From: Gari tellinella | Taxonomy: Eukaryota > Mollusca > Bivalvia > Cardiida > Psammobiidae | Assembly: GCA_922989275.2 (NCBI GenBank) | Contig: OV277868.1 | Span: 79,598,216 to 79,662,215, forward strand | Length of the DNA: 64,000 nt | Direction: 5' to 3' | Part shown: piece after piece, positions 39,638 through 51,499 of the stretch | Layout of the letters: the number at the start of each line of letters is the position of its first letter | Numbering within the stretch: position 1 is the first letter of the stretch | The notes under the pieces: model-generated | Database searches by the model: none | Told to the model about the DNA's origin: nothing | The model's input: the letters and a program-made list of their open reading frames with translations, nothing else | Position numbers and translations under genes: made by a program

Positions 39638-40818
39638 ACTAAAGGAATTTAGAAACGCAACTCGAACTTTGGATATATATATTGCATTTGTTTATATAGT
39701 TTGGTTATAAAAGTTATATCATTTTCAACGTTAAACATTTATCACCATGTTGCATCCTAAGAAATTTCGCATACTTTAAAAGTGTGATGGAGAGATGATG
39801 TTGAGCAAGTCGCGTCAGTGTAAAGTCCTAACGATATGGTCAATATCTGGTATGACCCTCATTTGGCGCCATGGCAGCACGGATAAGCCTATGAAGAGAG
39901 TAGGTGAGTCCTTTAATTTGACAAATTGTGGTGTTTTTCCACTCTTCTTGCAATGCACGTCTCAATTCGCCATGCGTGTAGTCGGTGCTAGATGACGTCT
40001 TCGAACACGTCTGTCCAAGACGTTCCATAGATGTTCAAGGGGCGAAAGATCGGGGCTATATTTGTACATGAACAACACACTCCTCCATCGATGCATGGAC
40101 AACAATTCTAGACGATGTACCTGCAGCCAATTCATACGACGTTGGCGTCGTGGCCTTGTTAACGGCAATCCTACGTATGGTTTTCTTGCTCTGATTCCGG
40201 CGTTCCGGAGCCTGTTTGACACAATTCGTGCGCATGGTCTGGTGCTACTAGGACCTCTAAAATTTCTGGTGGTTTATTCGGGTGTCTCGAACCTGTGACG
40301 TAAGAGTGTAAGCCTTATAAAAACGCCATCACGACGTGAATTTACTCAAGTAGGCCAGGTCGAAGACGGTCGTTCACTGTACCAATGGAACGCAGCCGAT
40401 CATACAGCCTGGAAATAGTGCTTTTGTGCACAGTAAGATGATTAACAACGTTACTCTGAGAACTTCCGTTCATCAGCACCCGAACGGCTGCTCAACGTTG
40501 ATAATTGCGTAAGCGCGGCATTGCCATCTTTGATCAGTTTAGATTTTTTTTCTTTTAAAATTTACTAACTTGGTCTTACTGATGATTTTTGTAATGTTAC
40601 CGAACAGGTTTACTCTATACAATTACCTGTAGTCACGTGACCTTTAATTTACGCTAAGCCCGTGCTACTCGTGATATCAGTGGGTGTTCGATGACGTTTT
40701 TCCATCACTGGGTAAGTGTGTCTCGGTGCAGTCACAGAAAAGTCGTGCAAAATATTGAGAAAATATTTATACATGAATATCTTACATTAAAAAAAGTTGC
40801 GTTTCTAATTTCTTTTAG
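39638..40818 (-). pseudogene. Tc1-like transposon with broken transposase
   Basis: Terminal inverted repeats ACTAAAGGAATTTAGAAACG (39638) and CGTTTCTAATTTCTTTTAGT (right end), with TA flanks. On the minus strand, from 40520 down: MPRLRNYQR, an in-frame stop, then VHKSTISRLYDRLRSIGTVN (paired helix-turn-helix), RNAGIRARKPYVGLPLTRPR, YSPDLSPLEHLWNVLDRRVR (catalytic second Asp/Glu region) and a C-terminal ALQEEW…GHTRY. Stops, frame changes and a deletion between LFMYKY and YSPDLSP, which removes the segment around the second catalytic Asp, make it inactive. Confidence 0.85.
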
Positions 40819-41413
40819 TAGGCCTTTTCTAATGTTGGTAAACTTTCAAATACATTTAGCTTGTATAAGACTTTAAAATATCGCTAATGTGTAGATACAT
40901 GTCAATGCTGCAGAACTGCCTATATCGAAAATTGTATGTTTAATCTGACGTTTGTAATAAAATGTGATTAAATCACAATACAGCCTTGATTTAGAATGTC
41001 TCCTGAATGTGCACCCTTTTTAATGCATGTGACCGGAGTGAAAAGTCAATAAATCAGCCTGGATCATTAGACAATGAGAACATTCCGTTTTAAGCAGTAC
41101 AGGTACCCTTGCACATAAATTTCTAATCAAATCTGATTGTCTGAAAATCGGAAATGCTCAGGACGGAATAGAAACTATACGTCTGAGATGAAATTTACAA
41201 AAATACATGTAATACTAGAAAGAAAACTGTTGCTCTCAACTTCTACATGACCGCTTCTTCTGTAAGAGAGTGCGTCATAGTATGAAAATACCGGTAAATC
41301 GAACTTTGTCAAAACTGAAGTGAAAACTGTCTATGAGACAAATCTGAAATTTAAGATGAAAAATGAATTATTTATGGTAGAAACTTTTTACTGGACATAC
41401 AGTGTAGAAAAAT

Positions 41414-41624
41414 GTTATTCTTTCCCAAAAACGTGTTTATGCTGAACCAATTATGGCCATTGCAAACAGTCTGGAACCAAATCAGACGCCTGAAATACCC
41501 TGCGTCTGAACAGGCTCCAACTGTTTGCCACTCATATGAAAAAATACTCTTTAGACCTTTCGAAAATTTGTTTTATTTTACATTTTATTTCAATGTGTTT
41601 GCGTTTAAGCGCGATAGAATAACG
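41414..41624. mobile_element. Palindromic MITE, family D
   Basis: Ends GTTATTCTTTCCCAAAAACG and CGCGATAGAATAAC; core palindrome 41461-41529 decayed (CAGACGCCTGAAATACCCTGCG). Other copies 47619 and 53262. 40820-41410 has no recognisable feature. Confidence 0.65.
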
Positions 41625-41669
41625 CCTCCTTCACTGTTATCTGGGGAACCTTAGTCAAACTTGTGTGAA

Positions 41670-42052
41670 CTAACTCTTTCCTACCTGAAACTTTGTTGTT
41701 GTTGTTGTTGTTGGCGTACCTGTGCTTAACACTCACAGGACAGCTTGGTACAGACATTATTGTCTGTCAAGCTGGAGGATTACGTGCATAGCTGTTTTCA
41801 ATTACCTCGCCATATAGGCAGCCATAAAACTTTAAATGGATAACTCAATTTTAGTCTAGTCCATTTCTGACTTTTAAGGGTTGTTTTTGTCAATGTTTGG
41901 CATAATGACAAATAGAGAAGACCCTGATTAGGGGGATCCTTTAGGAGCCCTTTGATCTGGGTCTTCACTGTTTGCATAGGGCAAGTATACTTTTCACATG
42001 TACACTGTTTAAAAAGGACGCCTATATGCGAGACTAGGGTTCAAAGGGTTAA
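41670..42052. mobile_element. Family E palindromic element with (GTT)n tract
   Basis: Left edge AACTCTTTCCTACC is approximate; right end TTCAAAGGG-TTAA. Core 41907-41976: AGAAGACCCTGATTAGGGG pairs imperfectly with CTTTGATCTGGGTCTTC. (GTT)n at 41693-41713. Confidence 0.5.
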
Positions 42053-42179
42053 GCGGTCACTCTTCGAAGGAGCACGGGTCTATGCCTCTATGGTTGTAAA
42101 ACAATTGGGTCGAGTCTGAGATTGTGCTCAAGCATTTGCTTGGTCAGATTTGAGATGTTGGACTCTCTAAAGACAGGTG

Positions 42180-44050
42180 ACCGCTAAACCGCCAAATTTA
42201 TCGTGCAATTTTACCACTTCACCTCAGTTAGTATCGCCTGTTTCAACATTGTTGTCTGCAATATTGATCAAACTTGAAAGTTAAATTAAAGCAAGTATAA
42301 CTGACAAAATTTCGAAACGATAGTCAATCAGTTTCGATCTAGGTCAGAGGTGGCCGTCAAATTGTCGTCTGCTTCAATAATGTTGTCTGCAATATTGATC
42401 AAGGTTAGACTCAGTTTCGATCTAGGTCATAGGTGGCCGCCAAATTGTCGTCTGCTTCAATAATGTTGTCTGCAATATTGATCAAGGTTAGACTCAGTTT
42501 CGATCTAGGTCAGAGGTGGCCGTCAAATTGTCGTCTGCTTCAATAATGTTGTCTGCAATATCGTATCAAAGTTAGACTCAGTTTCGATCCAGGTCATAGG
42601 TGGCCGTCAAATTGTCGTCTGCTTCAATAATGTTGTCTGCAATATTGATCAAGGTTAGACTCAGTTTCGATCCAGGTCAGAGGTGGCCGTCAAATTGTCG
42701 TCTGCTTCAATAATGTTGTCTGCAATATTGATCAAGGTTAGACTCAGTTTCGATCTAGGTCATAGGTGGCCGCCAAATTGTCGTCTGCTTCAATAATGTT
42801 GTCTGCAATATTGATCAAAGTTAGACTCAGTTTCGATCCAGGTCAGAGGTGGCCGTCAAATTGTCGTCTGCTTCAATAATGTTGTCTGCAATATTGATCA
42901 AAGTTAGACTCAGTTTCGATCCAGGTCAGAGGTGGCCGTCAAATTGTCGTCTGCTTCAATAATGTTGTCTGCAATATTGATCAAGGTTAGACTCAGTTTC
43001 GATCCAGGTCAGAGGTGGCCGTCAAATTGTCGTCTGCTTCAATAATGTTGTCTGCAATATTGATCAAGGTTAGACTCAGTTTCGATCTAGGTCAGAGGTG
43101 GCCGCCAAATTGTCGTCTGCTTCAATAATGTTGTCTGCAATATTGATCAAAGTTAGACTCAGTTTCGATCCAGGTCATAGGTGGCCGTCAAATTGTCGTC
43201 TGCTTCAATAATGTTGTCTGCAATATTGATCAAGGTTAGACTCAGTTTCGATCTAGGTCAGAGGTGGCCGCCAAATTGTCGTCTGCTTCAATAATGTTGT
43301 CTGCAATATTGATCAAGGTTAGACTCAGTTTCGATCTAGGTCATAGGTGGCCGCCAAATTGTCGTCTGCTTCAATAATGTTGTCTGCAATATTGATCAAA
43401 GTTAGACTCAGTTTCGATCCAGGTCAGAGGTGGCCGTCAAATTGTCGTCTGCTTCAATAATGTTGTCTGCAATATTGATCAAGGTTAGACTCAGTTTCGA
43501 TCCAGGTCAGAGGTGGCCGTCAAATTGTCGTCTGCTTCAATAATGTTGTCTGCAATATTGATCAAGGTTAGACTCAGTTTCGATCTAGGTCAGAGGTGGC
43601 CGTCAAATTGTCGTCTGCTTCAATAATGTTGTCTGCAATATTGATCAAAGTTAGACTCAGTTTCGATCTAGGTCATAGGTGGCCGTCAAATTGTCGTCTG
43701 CTTCAATAATGTTGTCTGCAATATTGATCAAGGTTAGACTCAGTTTCGATCTAGGTCAGAGGTGGCCGTCAAATTGTCGTCTGCTTCAATAATGTTGTCT
43801 GCAATATTGATCAAGGTTAGACTCAGTTTCGATCTAGGTCAGAGGTGGCCGTCAAATTGTCGTCTGCTTCAATAATGTTGTCTGCAATATTGTTTCAAAG
43901 TTAGATTTTAGGCAAGATGACCGGCGCCATTTTGGAAACGAGATTCAAGCAGGCTGGATCCTAATCAGGGGCCTCGTTACGCGGTGACTGATCAATATCC
44001 AAACTGTTTTCAGATGCGACTTTTCGCTCCATTGACAGGGAAAGGGTTAA
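42180..44050. mobile_element. Family A MITE expanded by an internal 83-bp tandem array
   Basis: Left flank (TTTATCGTGCAATTTTACCA … GTTGTCTGCAATATTGATCA) and right half (core palindrome 43950-44010, GACTTTTCGCTCCATTGACA, AGGG-TTAA at 44047) correspond to the two halves of an ordinary 250-bp family A copy. Between them the left-flank segment has been amplified about twentyfold. Right-side palindrome is degenerate. Confidence 0.78.
42235..43905. repeat. 83-bp minisatellite, about 20 units
   Basis: Each unit: GGTCAGAGGTGGCCGTCAAA, TTGTCGTCTGCTTCAATAAT, GTTGTCTGCAATATTGATCA, AGGTTAGACTCAGTTTCGAT. Variants are CC(A/G)TCATAGG and ATCTAGG/ATCCAGG. Spacing is 83 bp with one 84-bp unit near 42560. Units are very uniform. 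Not a CRISPR array: no variable spacers. Confidence 0.95.
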
Positions 44051-44100
44051 TGCAGGATTTAGGTAAAGCAGAAAACTCAGCTTGATCTTTTCATACTGTG

Positions 44101-44335
44101 TGCTCCCTCTTATTCTCAATGACGTCATAGAGCGCATTTGCAAACAGTTTTGATCCTGATCAGACGCCGCGTTACGCGGCGTCTGATCAGAATCAAAACT
44201 GTTTGCCACTTGTTTTTTAAATAACGCCCTCAATCTAAGTTTGAAACGATATTACAGACAACAATGTTGAAGCAGACGACAATATGGCGGTGAATGGGCA
44301 AAACTCTCACAATTAATTTGATTTGAAAGGGTTAA
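44101..44335. mobile_element. Family A MITE
   Basis: Inverted relative to 38501: ATTCTCAATGACGTCATAGA at left, TTTGAAAGGG-TTAA at right. Core palindrome 44139-44207 is essentially perfect, with a TTTTGAT / ATCAAAA outer arm pair, a compensated change from TTTGGAT / ATCCAAA. Confidence 0.82.
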
Positions 44336-44439
44336 CACAAATTGAACAATATTCATACATTGACATGTATATAATTGTTGAAATTCGTCATATACATGTA
44401 CATGGAAGAAAAAAAGAAAGCTGTTCACTTAGTTCTGCA

Positions 44440-44820
44440 TTTTCAGTAAAAGTTTCGAAGCACCCGTGGGTGTTCTCATTAAAATTTAATTTATAGAGAT
44501 TGACATGAAAATTATGCCATAACTTTATCTTAGTAAGATCTACATGGATAACCCATTCTTATTCATGTTTAAATGTTCAAACTGAAGTTTTAAGCGTTTA
44601 CGCCAAGACGATATTGAATCGATTTTCTTTTTTTTTTACAATTATAAGCACAAGTGGATAGCCTTATTAAAATTCAATATGTAGCAAAATTCATAGACAT
44701 CTTGGCATGAAATTTATGCCACAACTTAAACTAAGTCTGATTTACATGGTAAATACATTCTTATGAATATTTGAAAGTTCAAACTCAATTGTTAGGCTTT
44801 TACGGTATGCTCTGTTGGAA
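44440..44820. repeat. Two diverged about 190-bp direct repeats
   Basis: Both contain ATTAAAATT.AAT, TTGACATGAAAATTATGCCA / TTGGCATGAAATTTATGCCA, a TTACATGG.TAA..CATTCTTAT stretch and GTTCAAACT. Noncoding. Confidence 0.6.
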
Positions 44821-44989
44821 CAAACCACGAGAATGCTTCGAAATTACACGCAACGTATCTTCCGTTAAGCCAGGAATACACGTTCCTGGTTTAATCCACA
44901 ACTCATATATTTTGGGTTTCACTCGATTAGAATCACAAAATATCGTATAAAAACGAAATAAAGTCAATATTTATATATATTTACAATCA

Positions 44990-45668
44990 CCCTGTAAAGT
45001 CTTTATGTAATCCTATTAAAAAATGCAGTACATCTGCCGATGAACCTACAACTCGAAACTGGATCTAGCCAGTTCGGATTACCCCGTGCTATTCGTGGAC
45101 TTCTTCAAATAGACTACATCGGGCACTTAACACTAAGCTCCCATTGGTCGACGGTCATATGACACTAGCGGAGTGATACAGACCCATAGGTCGTTGCCAT
45201 CGCGTTGCTATGTGTGTAAATGGGTTAAGAAAACAACCGCGACCTGTATTTTTAGAATGTGCTTTGGCAATAGATATTTAAGTTGCACTGTTATTTGTTT
45301 GCCTTGTAAGTCTTTTCCATTCACAGAGAGAAAGTTTACTGGAAACAATCCTGAATTTTTAATACAGTTACAGGACATGTAGTTGGGACTACTTTCTCAC
45401 CATATTTAGAAACTGGAATGGCTATTACATCGACATTACATCTATCAAACCTCGTTGACCGGTATATGATTAATTCTTATACAGAAAAACAAATCTGGCC
45501 AATAAACACATTAGCTTAGTGTTAAGTGTCCGATGGAGTCTATTTGAAGAAGTCCACGAAAAGCACGGGGGAAATCCGAACTGGCTAAAACCAGATTCGA
45601 AGTGTAGGTTCATCGGCAGATGTACTTCATATTTTTAATAGGATTACATAAAGACTTAAAGACTTAAA
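44990..45668. mobile_element. Element with about 150-bp terminal inverted repeats
   Basis: AAAGTCTTTATGTAATCCTA, ACATCTGCCGATGAACCTAC, CCAGTTCGGATT, GTGGACTTCTTCAAATAGAC and CACTTAACACTAAGC at left recur inverted at 45510-45660. The inner 370 bp has no coding. DNA-transposon class unknown. The right repeat has a short AGACTTAAAGACATAAAGAC stutter. Confidence 0.82.
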
Positions 45669-45699
45669 GACATAAAGACGACAGATAGGGCTTAGCACT

Positions 45700-46440
45700 A
45701 CATGATGATGTATCTCTAAAGCCTTAACCGGGAGAGTTATATCGGATTTTCGTGCTTTGTTTTTTCTCTCCCTCTCTGTCGTACCCTGGACCCTTCCATG
45801 TCTTACAGTTACTCGTAACTACAGACTAGTCGCTTGAGTACAATTTGACCGTTGCCATAGTGGGTTATTTTTAACACGGGCTTGAGTGTTTAATTCTTTC
45901 CCATGTTACTAATGATCTTGTCATAGATTTTTTGTTAAATGTTTTACATGTATTTACTTACTGTGCTGGCGGTCTTTTTGATTGTGAGGTTGTGGAACAG
46001 GGTTTATATTTTATGTACACTGTTCGTCTTTATAGGTGAATATAGGAGATAAGTGTGAGATTGGGCGCCCCTAAGCCCAGGTTTAACCCCCCCAGTGGTA
46101 GTTAATGATTAATTTATAATTTATTATCGATTGCTACTGACCGTACCAAGGCGGGCTCCTATGTTCACTTTGCTTTATGTTTGTCTTGCGTGTTGTTTTC
46201 TATTTAGTGTGTAGATGAAGGAATGGGAGTGTGCGTGTGTGTGTTTGTTATGGTATGACTGTGTGTGTGTTCTGCTTGAGAGGTGGGTGTATTGTTTGTG
46301 TTGCGTTTCCTGCTTGAGTCTTTCGTATTTATTTACAGGGTGAATGTAAATATTTTCTTTTAAATGTTTAAGACCTGTTGTAAGCTGTAATTTATTTGAT
46401 GGGTATTACTATTGCATAATTAAATCTCAATAAATAAACA
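45700..46440 (+). mobile_element. LINE 3' untranslated region
   Basis: Contains GGTTTAACCCCCCCAGTGG and GACCGTACCAAGGCGGGCTC, words I associate with bivalve LINE 3' ends, then GT-rich sequence and a terminal ATCTCAATAAATAAACAAAA tail. No ORF remains. Assignment partly from memory. Confidence 0.5.
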
Positions 46441-46559
46441 AAAAGTATGCCACATATGCAGAAAGTTTCCAATTCGTAGATTTCAAGTGACACTAACATA
46501 CTGAACTGACCTGTAGCGCGTTCAGTTACAGTACCGATTGCATCAAAAAACGTAACAGT

Positions 46560-47340
46560 TTAACTAAAACGGACTGTTTGCACGATATCGATTGCGAACG
46601 GCGCGAACGGCCTCAGAGGTAGTTAGCCATCGCCAACAAGGAAAACAAAATGGCGACCAAATGAGTTTACAAAAAACAGCGAACAGTCTCATCAATAAAC
46701 CAACATTTTGTGATACTTGATGCATCAAACAAAGCAGCTTATATCTAAGCAGCTAAATCTTATTTTAATATGCGGTAAATTGATGCATTTCAGTTGATTA
46801 GTAAACTTTTGCGTGTGTTATTCCGATTCGTACATAAATCGTTCGTACCCTTGAAAAGTAAATAAACATGGGGTCGCAATGAGTTATTATTGCAAAGTAT
46901 TGGAGAACGTTAGATGTCGTACAATAAGGGTTGTTTGCATCGGTTATCGTTATTGTTTTCCGATAAGGTACTTGAACGTGCTACTGAAGAACCTCCCTGT
47001 CTACTTGTCTGGTTTCTTCCCCTGACACTACGTGATCGGGTCAGGCAAATACGAAAAATGGCGGCGCCCATGGAGAAGACCAGGGGTGCGTTCATTATCG
47101 CGGGCGCCACGTGGCGTTTCGCGAAACTCTTGAGTTAGCGCTATTGAACGATACGTTTTCACGAAACGTTTTGTTAGTTCGCCTAACGAGTTATTTAGGT
47201 GACTCGCTTGCGTTAGCCTACCTAACAAAAATGGCGACCAGGGCCATGAGGGCTCGATTCGGGATTTCAAACGGCTGAGGGTACTGTTTAAGACAGTACA
47301 TGTAGTACCTACGGTCTTCATCGCGAAAACGTGGAAAATA
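46560..47340. other. CpG-containing unique segment, possible promoter region
   Basis: Richer in CG dinucleotides than its surroundings, with AAAATGGCG three times (46647, 47056, 47228), reminiscent of start-site contexts. No convincing exon could be built. 46440-46560 and 47340-47460 show nothing. Confidence 0.3.
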
Positions 47341-47461
47341 TCGATATCTATTCAAAATCTATATTCATAGTAATAAATGATCACCGTATGTACCAAAACT
47401 AACGTAATTACACAATTAGTTCCACAATTATAAGTAACTAACGAAACAAATATCAACAAAG

Positions 47462-47535
47462 CGACCATAGCTCAGAGGTAGCGCGTCTGATTACCATATC
47501 GTGGGTACCCGGTTCGAACCTAACCGGGCACTATC
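47462..47535 (+). pseudogene. tRNA-like sequence
   Basis: TAGCTCAGAGGTAGCGCG is an A box and GGTTCGAACC a perfect B box at normal spacing, followed by a T run. The loop would be ATTACCA (anticodon TAC, valine), but the anticodon stem (TCTGA/ATCGT) and T stem mispair. A decayed tRNA or SINE head. Confidence 0.55.
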
Positions 47536-47618
47536 TTTTTTTTCACCACTATTTTTTTTTTAAATAATCATTATTATTATTTCCATAGATTCGTTTCTTT
47601 AATACAGTTGAGAAAACA

Positions 47619-47838
47619 TTATTCTTTCCCCCAATAAACGCTTTTACGTTAAAACTTTATTTCCGTTGCAAATAGTTTGGAGCCAGATCAGACGCCGAGT
47701 AACCCGGCGTCTGATCAGGCTCCAAACTGTTTGCCACTCAGATTAAATATGATAATCAGGATTATCATTAAGTTGTCATTTTAATGCAATGCGTACACGC
47801 AAATGCGTTCGGTTGCGTTTAAACGGGTAAGAATAACG
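47619..47838. mobile_element. Palindromic MITE, family D
   Basis: Ends ATTATTCTTTCCCCCAATAAACG and GTTTAAACGGGTAAGAATAA; core palindrome 47667-47733 has GGAGCCAGATCAGACGCCGAG arms, the centre TAA and complement, with one mismatch. Outer pair AGCC/GGCT replaces ATCC/GGAT of family A. Confidence 0.72.
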
Positions 47839-47863
47839 TTTTCTGCACTGTACCAATAACTGC

Positions 47864-48110
47864 TTAACCCTTTCACACCCAAGCTTTTCGTGCGATTTTA
47901 CTCCTTCGCCGTTTCATTGCTATCTGCTTCAATTGTGTTGTCTGCATTATTGGTTCAAAGTTCATTTTTAGGCAGTATGACTGAAAAAAAATCAATACGA
48001 GTGCCACACAGTTTGGATCCTGATCAGACGTCGCGTAACGCGGCGTCTGATCAGGGTCCAAGCTGTTGGCAAACGAGCCTTTAGGCGCCATTGGGAGTGA
48101 AACATGTTAA
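47864..48110. mobile_element. Family A MITE
   Basis: TTAA-CCCTTTCACACCCAAGC … GGGAGTGAAACATG-TTAA. Core palindrome 48004-48070 with three arm mismatches. Inner flank GTTGTCTGCATTATTGGTTC as in other A copies. Confidence 0.82.
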
Positions 48111-48269
48111 AGCATGCTGACATTCAAGAAAAAGTCTCCAATTAGAAGGTTTCCTTCTTATTATCAGCCTGTTCTAAAATAATAACACAGAAATAAGCAA
48201 ATAACTTAAAACTTCAAATAATAAAAACTAGTCAATTACTGAAACAAGCAAATGCGTACATGTAGCACC

Positions 48270-48445
48270 TTTACCCAAAAAGGCACATTCTGCTTTACTT
48301 TCAGCCTGCTTTAAACTACCATCTGCTACACTATATAAAATATTTGTTATTGTAATTGTTCAGGCGGGTATTAACTGGAACTATTTTCTTCAGCGGAGTA
48401 ATAAATAAAATACGCTAAAGTCGCCTCTATGGGGGAAAGGGTTAA
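48270..48445 (-). mobile_element. Family B MITE, truncated at the palindrome centre
   Basis: Only one arm (GGCACATTCTGCTTTACTTT, CAGCCTGCTTTAA) remains, then the flank with TTTCTTCAGCGGAGTAATAA and the end GGGGGAAAGGG-TTAA. Breakage at the hairpin tip fits loss by cruciform cleavage or nested insertion followed by deletion. Confidence 0.7.
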
Positions 48446-48602
48446 AGCACTCTGACAGTAAATTCATAGAGAAGTAATTGAAATCAGTCTTAGTTATTAA
48501 TACTTGTAGTACAAAAACCAGAAATAATACAAAAACTTCCATCTGTGCAGTTAAAAGGTAGATCTAACAGAAGAATGTGTTTAGACAAATACTACAAAGT
48601 AC

Positions 48603-48976
48603 AATACTCCCTCTCTACAACAACACCCAGTGGGAGACTAAGACTGTGTGTGTTGTTGGGAAGGAGTAGTTATGGGGGGGGGGGGAAATAAGACTTGGAT
48701 TACCTTTGCAAACAGCTTGAATCCACATCAGATGCGGCGTAATGCCACGTCTGATCTTGATTCAAGCTGTGTGTCTCTCGTCATTATATATTTATTCTGT
48801 CAAAATGTCCATTAATATGTTACTTTGATCAAAAACCAACCGACGACAATTTTAAGCAGACGATATTGCAGCAATTAAAGTTTAAGACATAATCGTCTTG
48901 TTTGGGAAACAGTGGTAAGCATTGTTGTAAATAGGGAATCGTTGTTCAGCGGGCCGTTGTAGGAAGGGAGCACTGT
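48603..48976 (+). mobile_element. Palindromic MITE, family C
   Basis: CTCCCTCTCTACAACAACAC at left, CGTTGTAGGAAGGGAGCACT at right. Core palindrome 48708-48773 with paired losses (GATGCGGCGT / ATGCCACGTC). G11 run at 48675. Confidence 0.8.
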
Positions 48977-49741
48977 AAAAATCCAAATTTTAGATTGAGA
49001 AAACTTCGGAGATGCAGAAAGATCCTACATCTGTCTGCATGTTTATGCTCTTCACTAAGCTGCCAGATGCCATTATAAAGCAACCAGTGTATCTGGTAAT
49101 TGACGCTTAATTTAAGTTGACCTGGCTGTACCCTTTCAGCATTCTCTTTTAACCCTTTCACTGCTGTGATGTCGTTTGCTTTAAAATAATTGTCGTCTGC
49201 TGGAATTTCTCAAAAATGAAAAAAGCGGACATTTTTACCTTTAAGAATTTACACGAATTGCCAACAGTTTGGATAATGACCAAATACTATGATGCAGTGT
49301 CTTATCTGAGCTAGAATTGTTTTCTGGTGAAAAATACAACAACAATATTTCACTATAACTCTGGTAAACCCGTGTTCTGAGCGATATAGAGTCAATGTCA
49401 CTCTTGTTTAGATATACATTTTTATTGCCAAACAAAAATGCAGACCTCCTGGAGAACCCTTTGATTTGGATCTACACTCTAAGCTTAGGACAAGTGTACT
49501 CTCCACAGGTTGAATTGTAAATGAAATTGCAAATTTGGGTTCCCTACAAATTCGCTAATGGGGTATATATTCAGTTAATTGCCGATTTGTTTAAACATGA
49601 TTTTACCTTTACATTTTTAATAATGTGACCCAATATTTACTAGACACCGATCATCTTACATGCAGATCTACCGGTAGATCTATATAAAATACTACTCATA
49701 TTTCACTTTCAGTATGATATGATGTAATTTTTTGATTTGTT

Positions 49742-49905
49742 TTATAATAATAATAATAATAAAGACTTTATTTAACGAGAGAACTCATTTGGTAAAAACC
49801 AATCTTCCATGAGGCCCTCAACTTATATACAAGTACATAAAACAAAAGGCAGTTTATACAAAAACAAATAATTAACAATATTTTTAACACCACCCTGTAT
49901 CAAAC
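49742..49905 (-). mobile_element. LINE 3' end with TTA/ATT microsatellite tail
   Basis: On the minus strand the segment ends GTTAAATAAAGTCTTTATTA and then (TTA)n. It contains CTCATGGAAGATTGGTTTTT upstream. 48977-49741 and 49906-50400 hold only degenerate palindrome traces (e.g. 49259-49310) and no gene. Confidence 0.55.
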
Positions 49906-50421
49906 AGGTTTTGTTTAGTGATTGGGGGCTACACTGATCTTTCATTTCAGTTGAAAATATCTGGATAACAACACAACAAGGAAAGTTGATCTTTATTTTT
50001 TGTATATAACTGTTAGATCTACCTGTAATATAACTTAAAGTGCGAAATACAATCGCTATATAATTGCTTTCTAGGCGGATTCACCATCCAGGTTACTATA
50101 GATCTATATCATTCGGCGAATTGATCATAGGGCGAATACACTAGCACTCCTTGAAATGGGTAAATCTCCTTCACAGAGAGTAGAGGAAAACGTTTTGTGG
50201 CGAACTTGGCGTTCATTAGTAGCTCTCACCGAGCAAAACGCCCGCGGCAAGAGGTTCGCCCTAATGAACGCTGCCCTGGTTAAATAAAACAAGAAGAAAC
50301 AACTGAAAGTTTTGATGACAAGCGCTTAATATCTAAACACCTGATTCATACCATTAAGATAGGATTAAATCCTTGTTGAAAATGTCTAACTACTCGGGCG
50401 GTTTAAGCACACGGTTGTGTA

Positions 50422-50540
50422 CACAGGGACGCGACACGATTGATTTTTGAGAAAAAAAATTGTCAGAAGGTATATATAGAGACTCTATCTATACCTTCTG
50501 ACAATTTTTTTTCTAAAAAATCAATCGTGTCGCGTCCCTG
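50422..50540. mobile_element. Near-perfect 115-bp hairpin MITE with 10-bp target duplication
   Basis: CAGGGACGCGACACGATTGA, AAAAAAAATTGTCAGAAGGT and their complements meet around TATATAGAGACTCTATCTAT. CGGTTGTGTA occurs directly before (50412-50421) and after (50541-50550). A 9-11-bp duplication is typical of Mutator-like transposition, so a MULE-type MITE is inferred. Confidence 0.85.
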
Positions 50541-50944
50541 CGGTTGTGTAGGCGTGGCTTAGGGCCATATATCATTGTAAACTCACATATCAATAGAATG
50601 ATTATGTACCAAACGGCTTTAACAAACAAAGTGTGTCAGTTGTGTAGAATAACTCAGCCCTCTTTCACTTTGCCACAGCATTTAGAAATCTATATTTTAC
50701 TCATTCACGGGTGTTAATTTGGCATAATTATATTACGGAGTTGGGCTCAAGTACAACTGTCAAAGGTACAGTATGATATTATTGTCTTTCTCGAGTAGTA
50801 TGGTCAACTGGGGTCCCTTAAATCATGTAGGACAAACGCAATGCAGAAAACTCCAAAAGGAAGGGTTTCTTCATGGAGTTCGTCCAGCATTATGCCGCTA
50901 TCTCTTTCTACAATACTGGCAGCAAGACTTCATGTAAGTTCCAT

Positions 50945-51300
50945 TGATTTTCCCTGCTGATCGTGACCAGACTAGTTTTGCATACGGTTTGAATCCAGAT
51001 CAGACGCCATGTTATTTGGCGTCTGATCTGGATCCTAACCGTTTGGCACTTTTTAGGTTTCTTCAATTAAAACCCATTTGTGCCCACGATCCCATATGGG
51101 ACATAGGCAAACAGTGTAGACTCTGATCAGAAGCCGCAGAATACGGCGTCTGATCAGAGTCTACACTGTTTACTGATAGGAATTTAAATATAAAACATAA
51201 TGAAAATGAACATTTTGACCAGACATCCCTTGATAAAAAATGGACTAATCCAATATATAAACATGGAAGAATCCACTGGGCGTTAATGGGTTAAACCAAC
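50945..51300. mobile_element. Element with two different core palindromes
   Basis: Palindrome 50979-51046 (GAATCCAGATCAGACGCCAT, centre GTTAT) and palindrome 51107-51171 (GTAGACTCTGATCAGAAGCC, centre GCAGAATAC) lie 60 bp apart, each with GTTTG-type ends. TTAATGGG-TTAA at 51288-51295 may be the right boundary. Confidence 0.6.
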
Positions 51301-51499
51301 CCTAGTTTCACTGATATGTTAACAGGACTGCCTGTTATCCAATCCATTTCGTTATCGATTATACGAGTGTGATTTAGGCATAACTGTAGTATCATATATC
51401 ATTACACGTTTCTTTATTTAGATCTACCCAGCGACTTTGACAAACCAGGAGTGCCAATTTTAGGGTAAATCAATTTTGAAATCGTAAATCCCTCACCCT

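Noticed and set aside
42235..43905. CRISPR-like regular array
   Set aside because: The whole 83-bp unit is repeated with no variable spacers, and the context is eukaryotic and MITE-derived.
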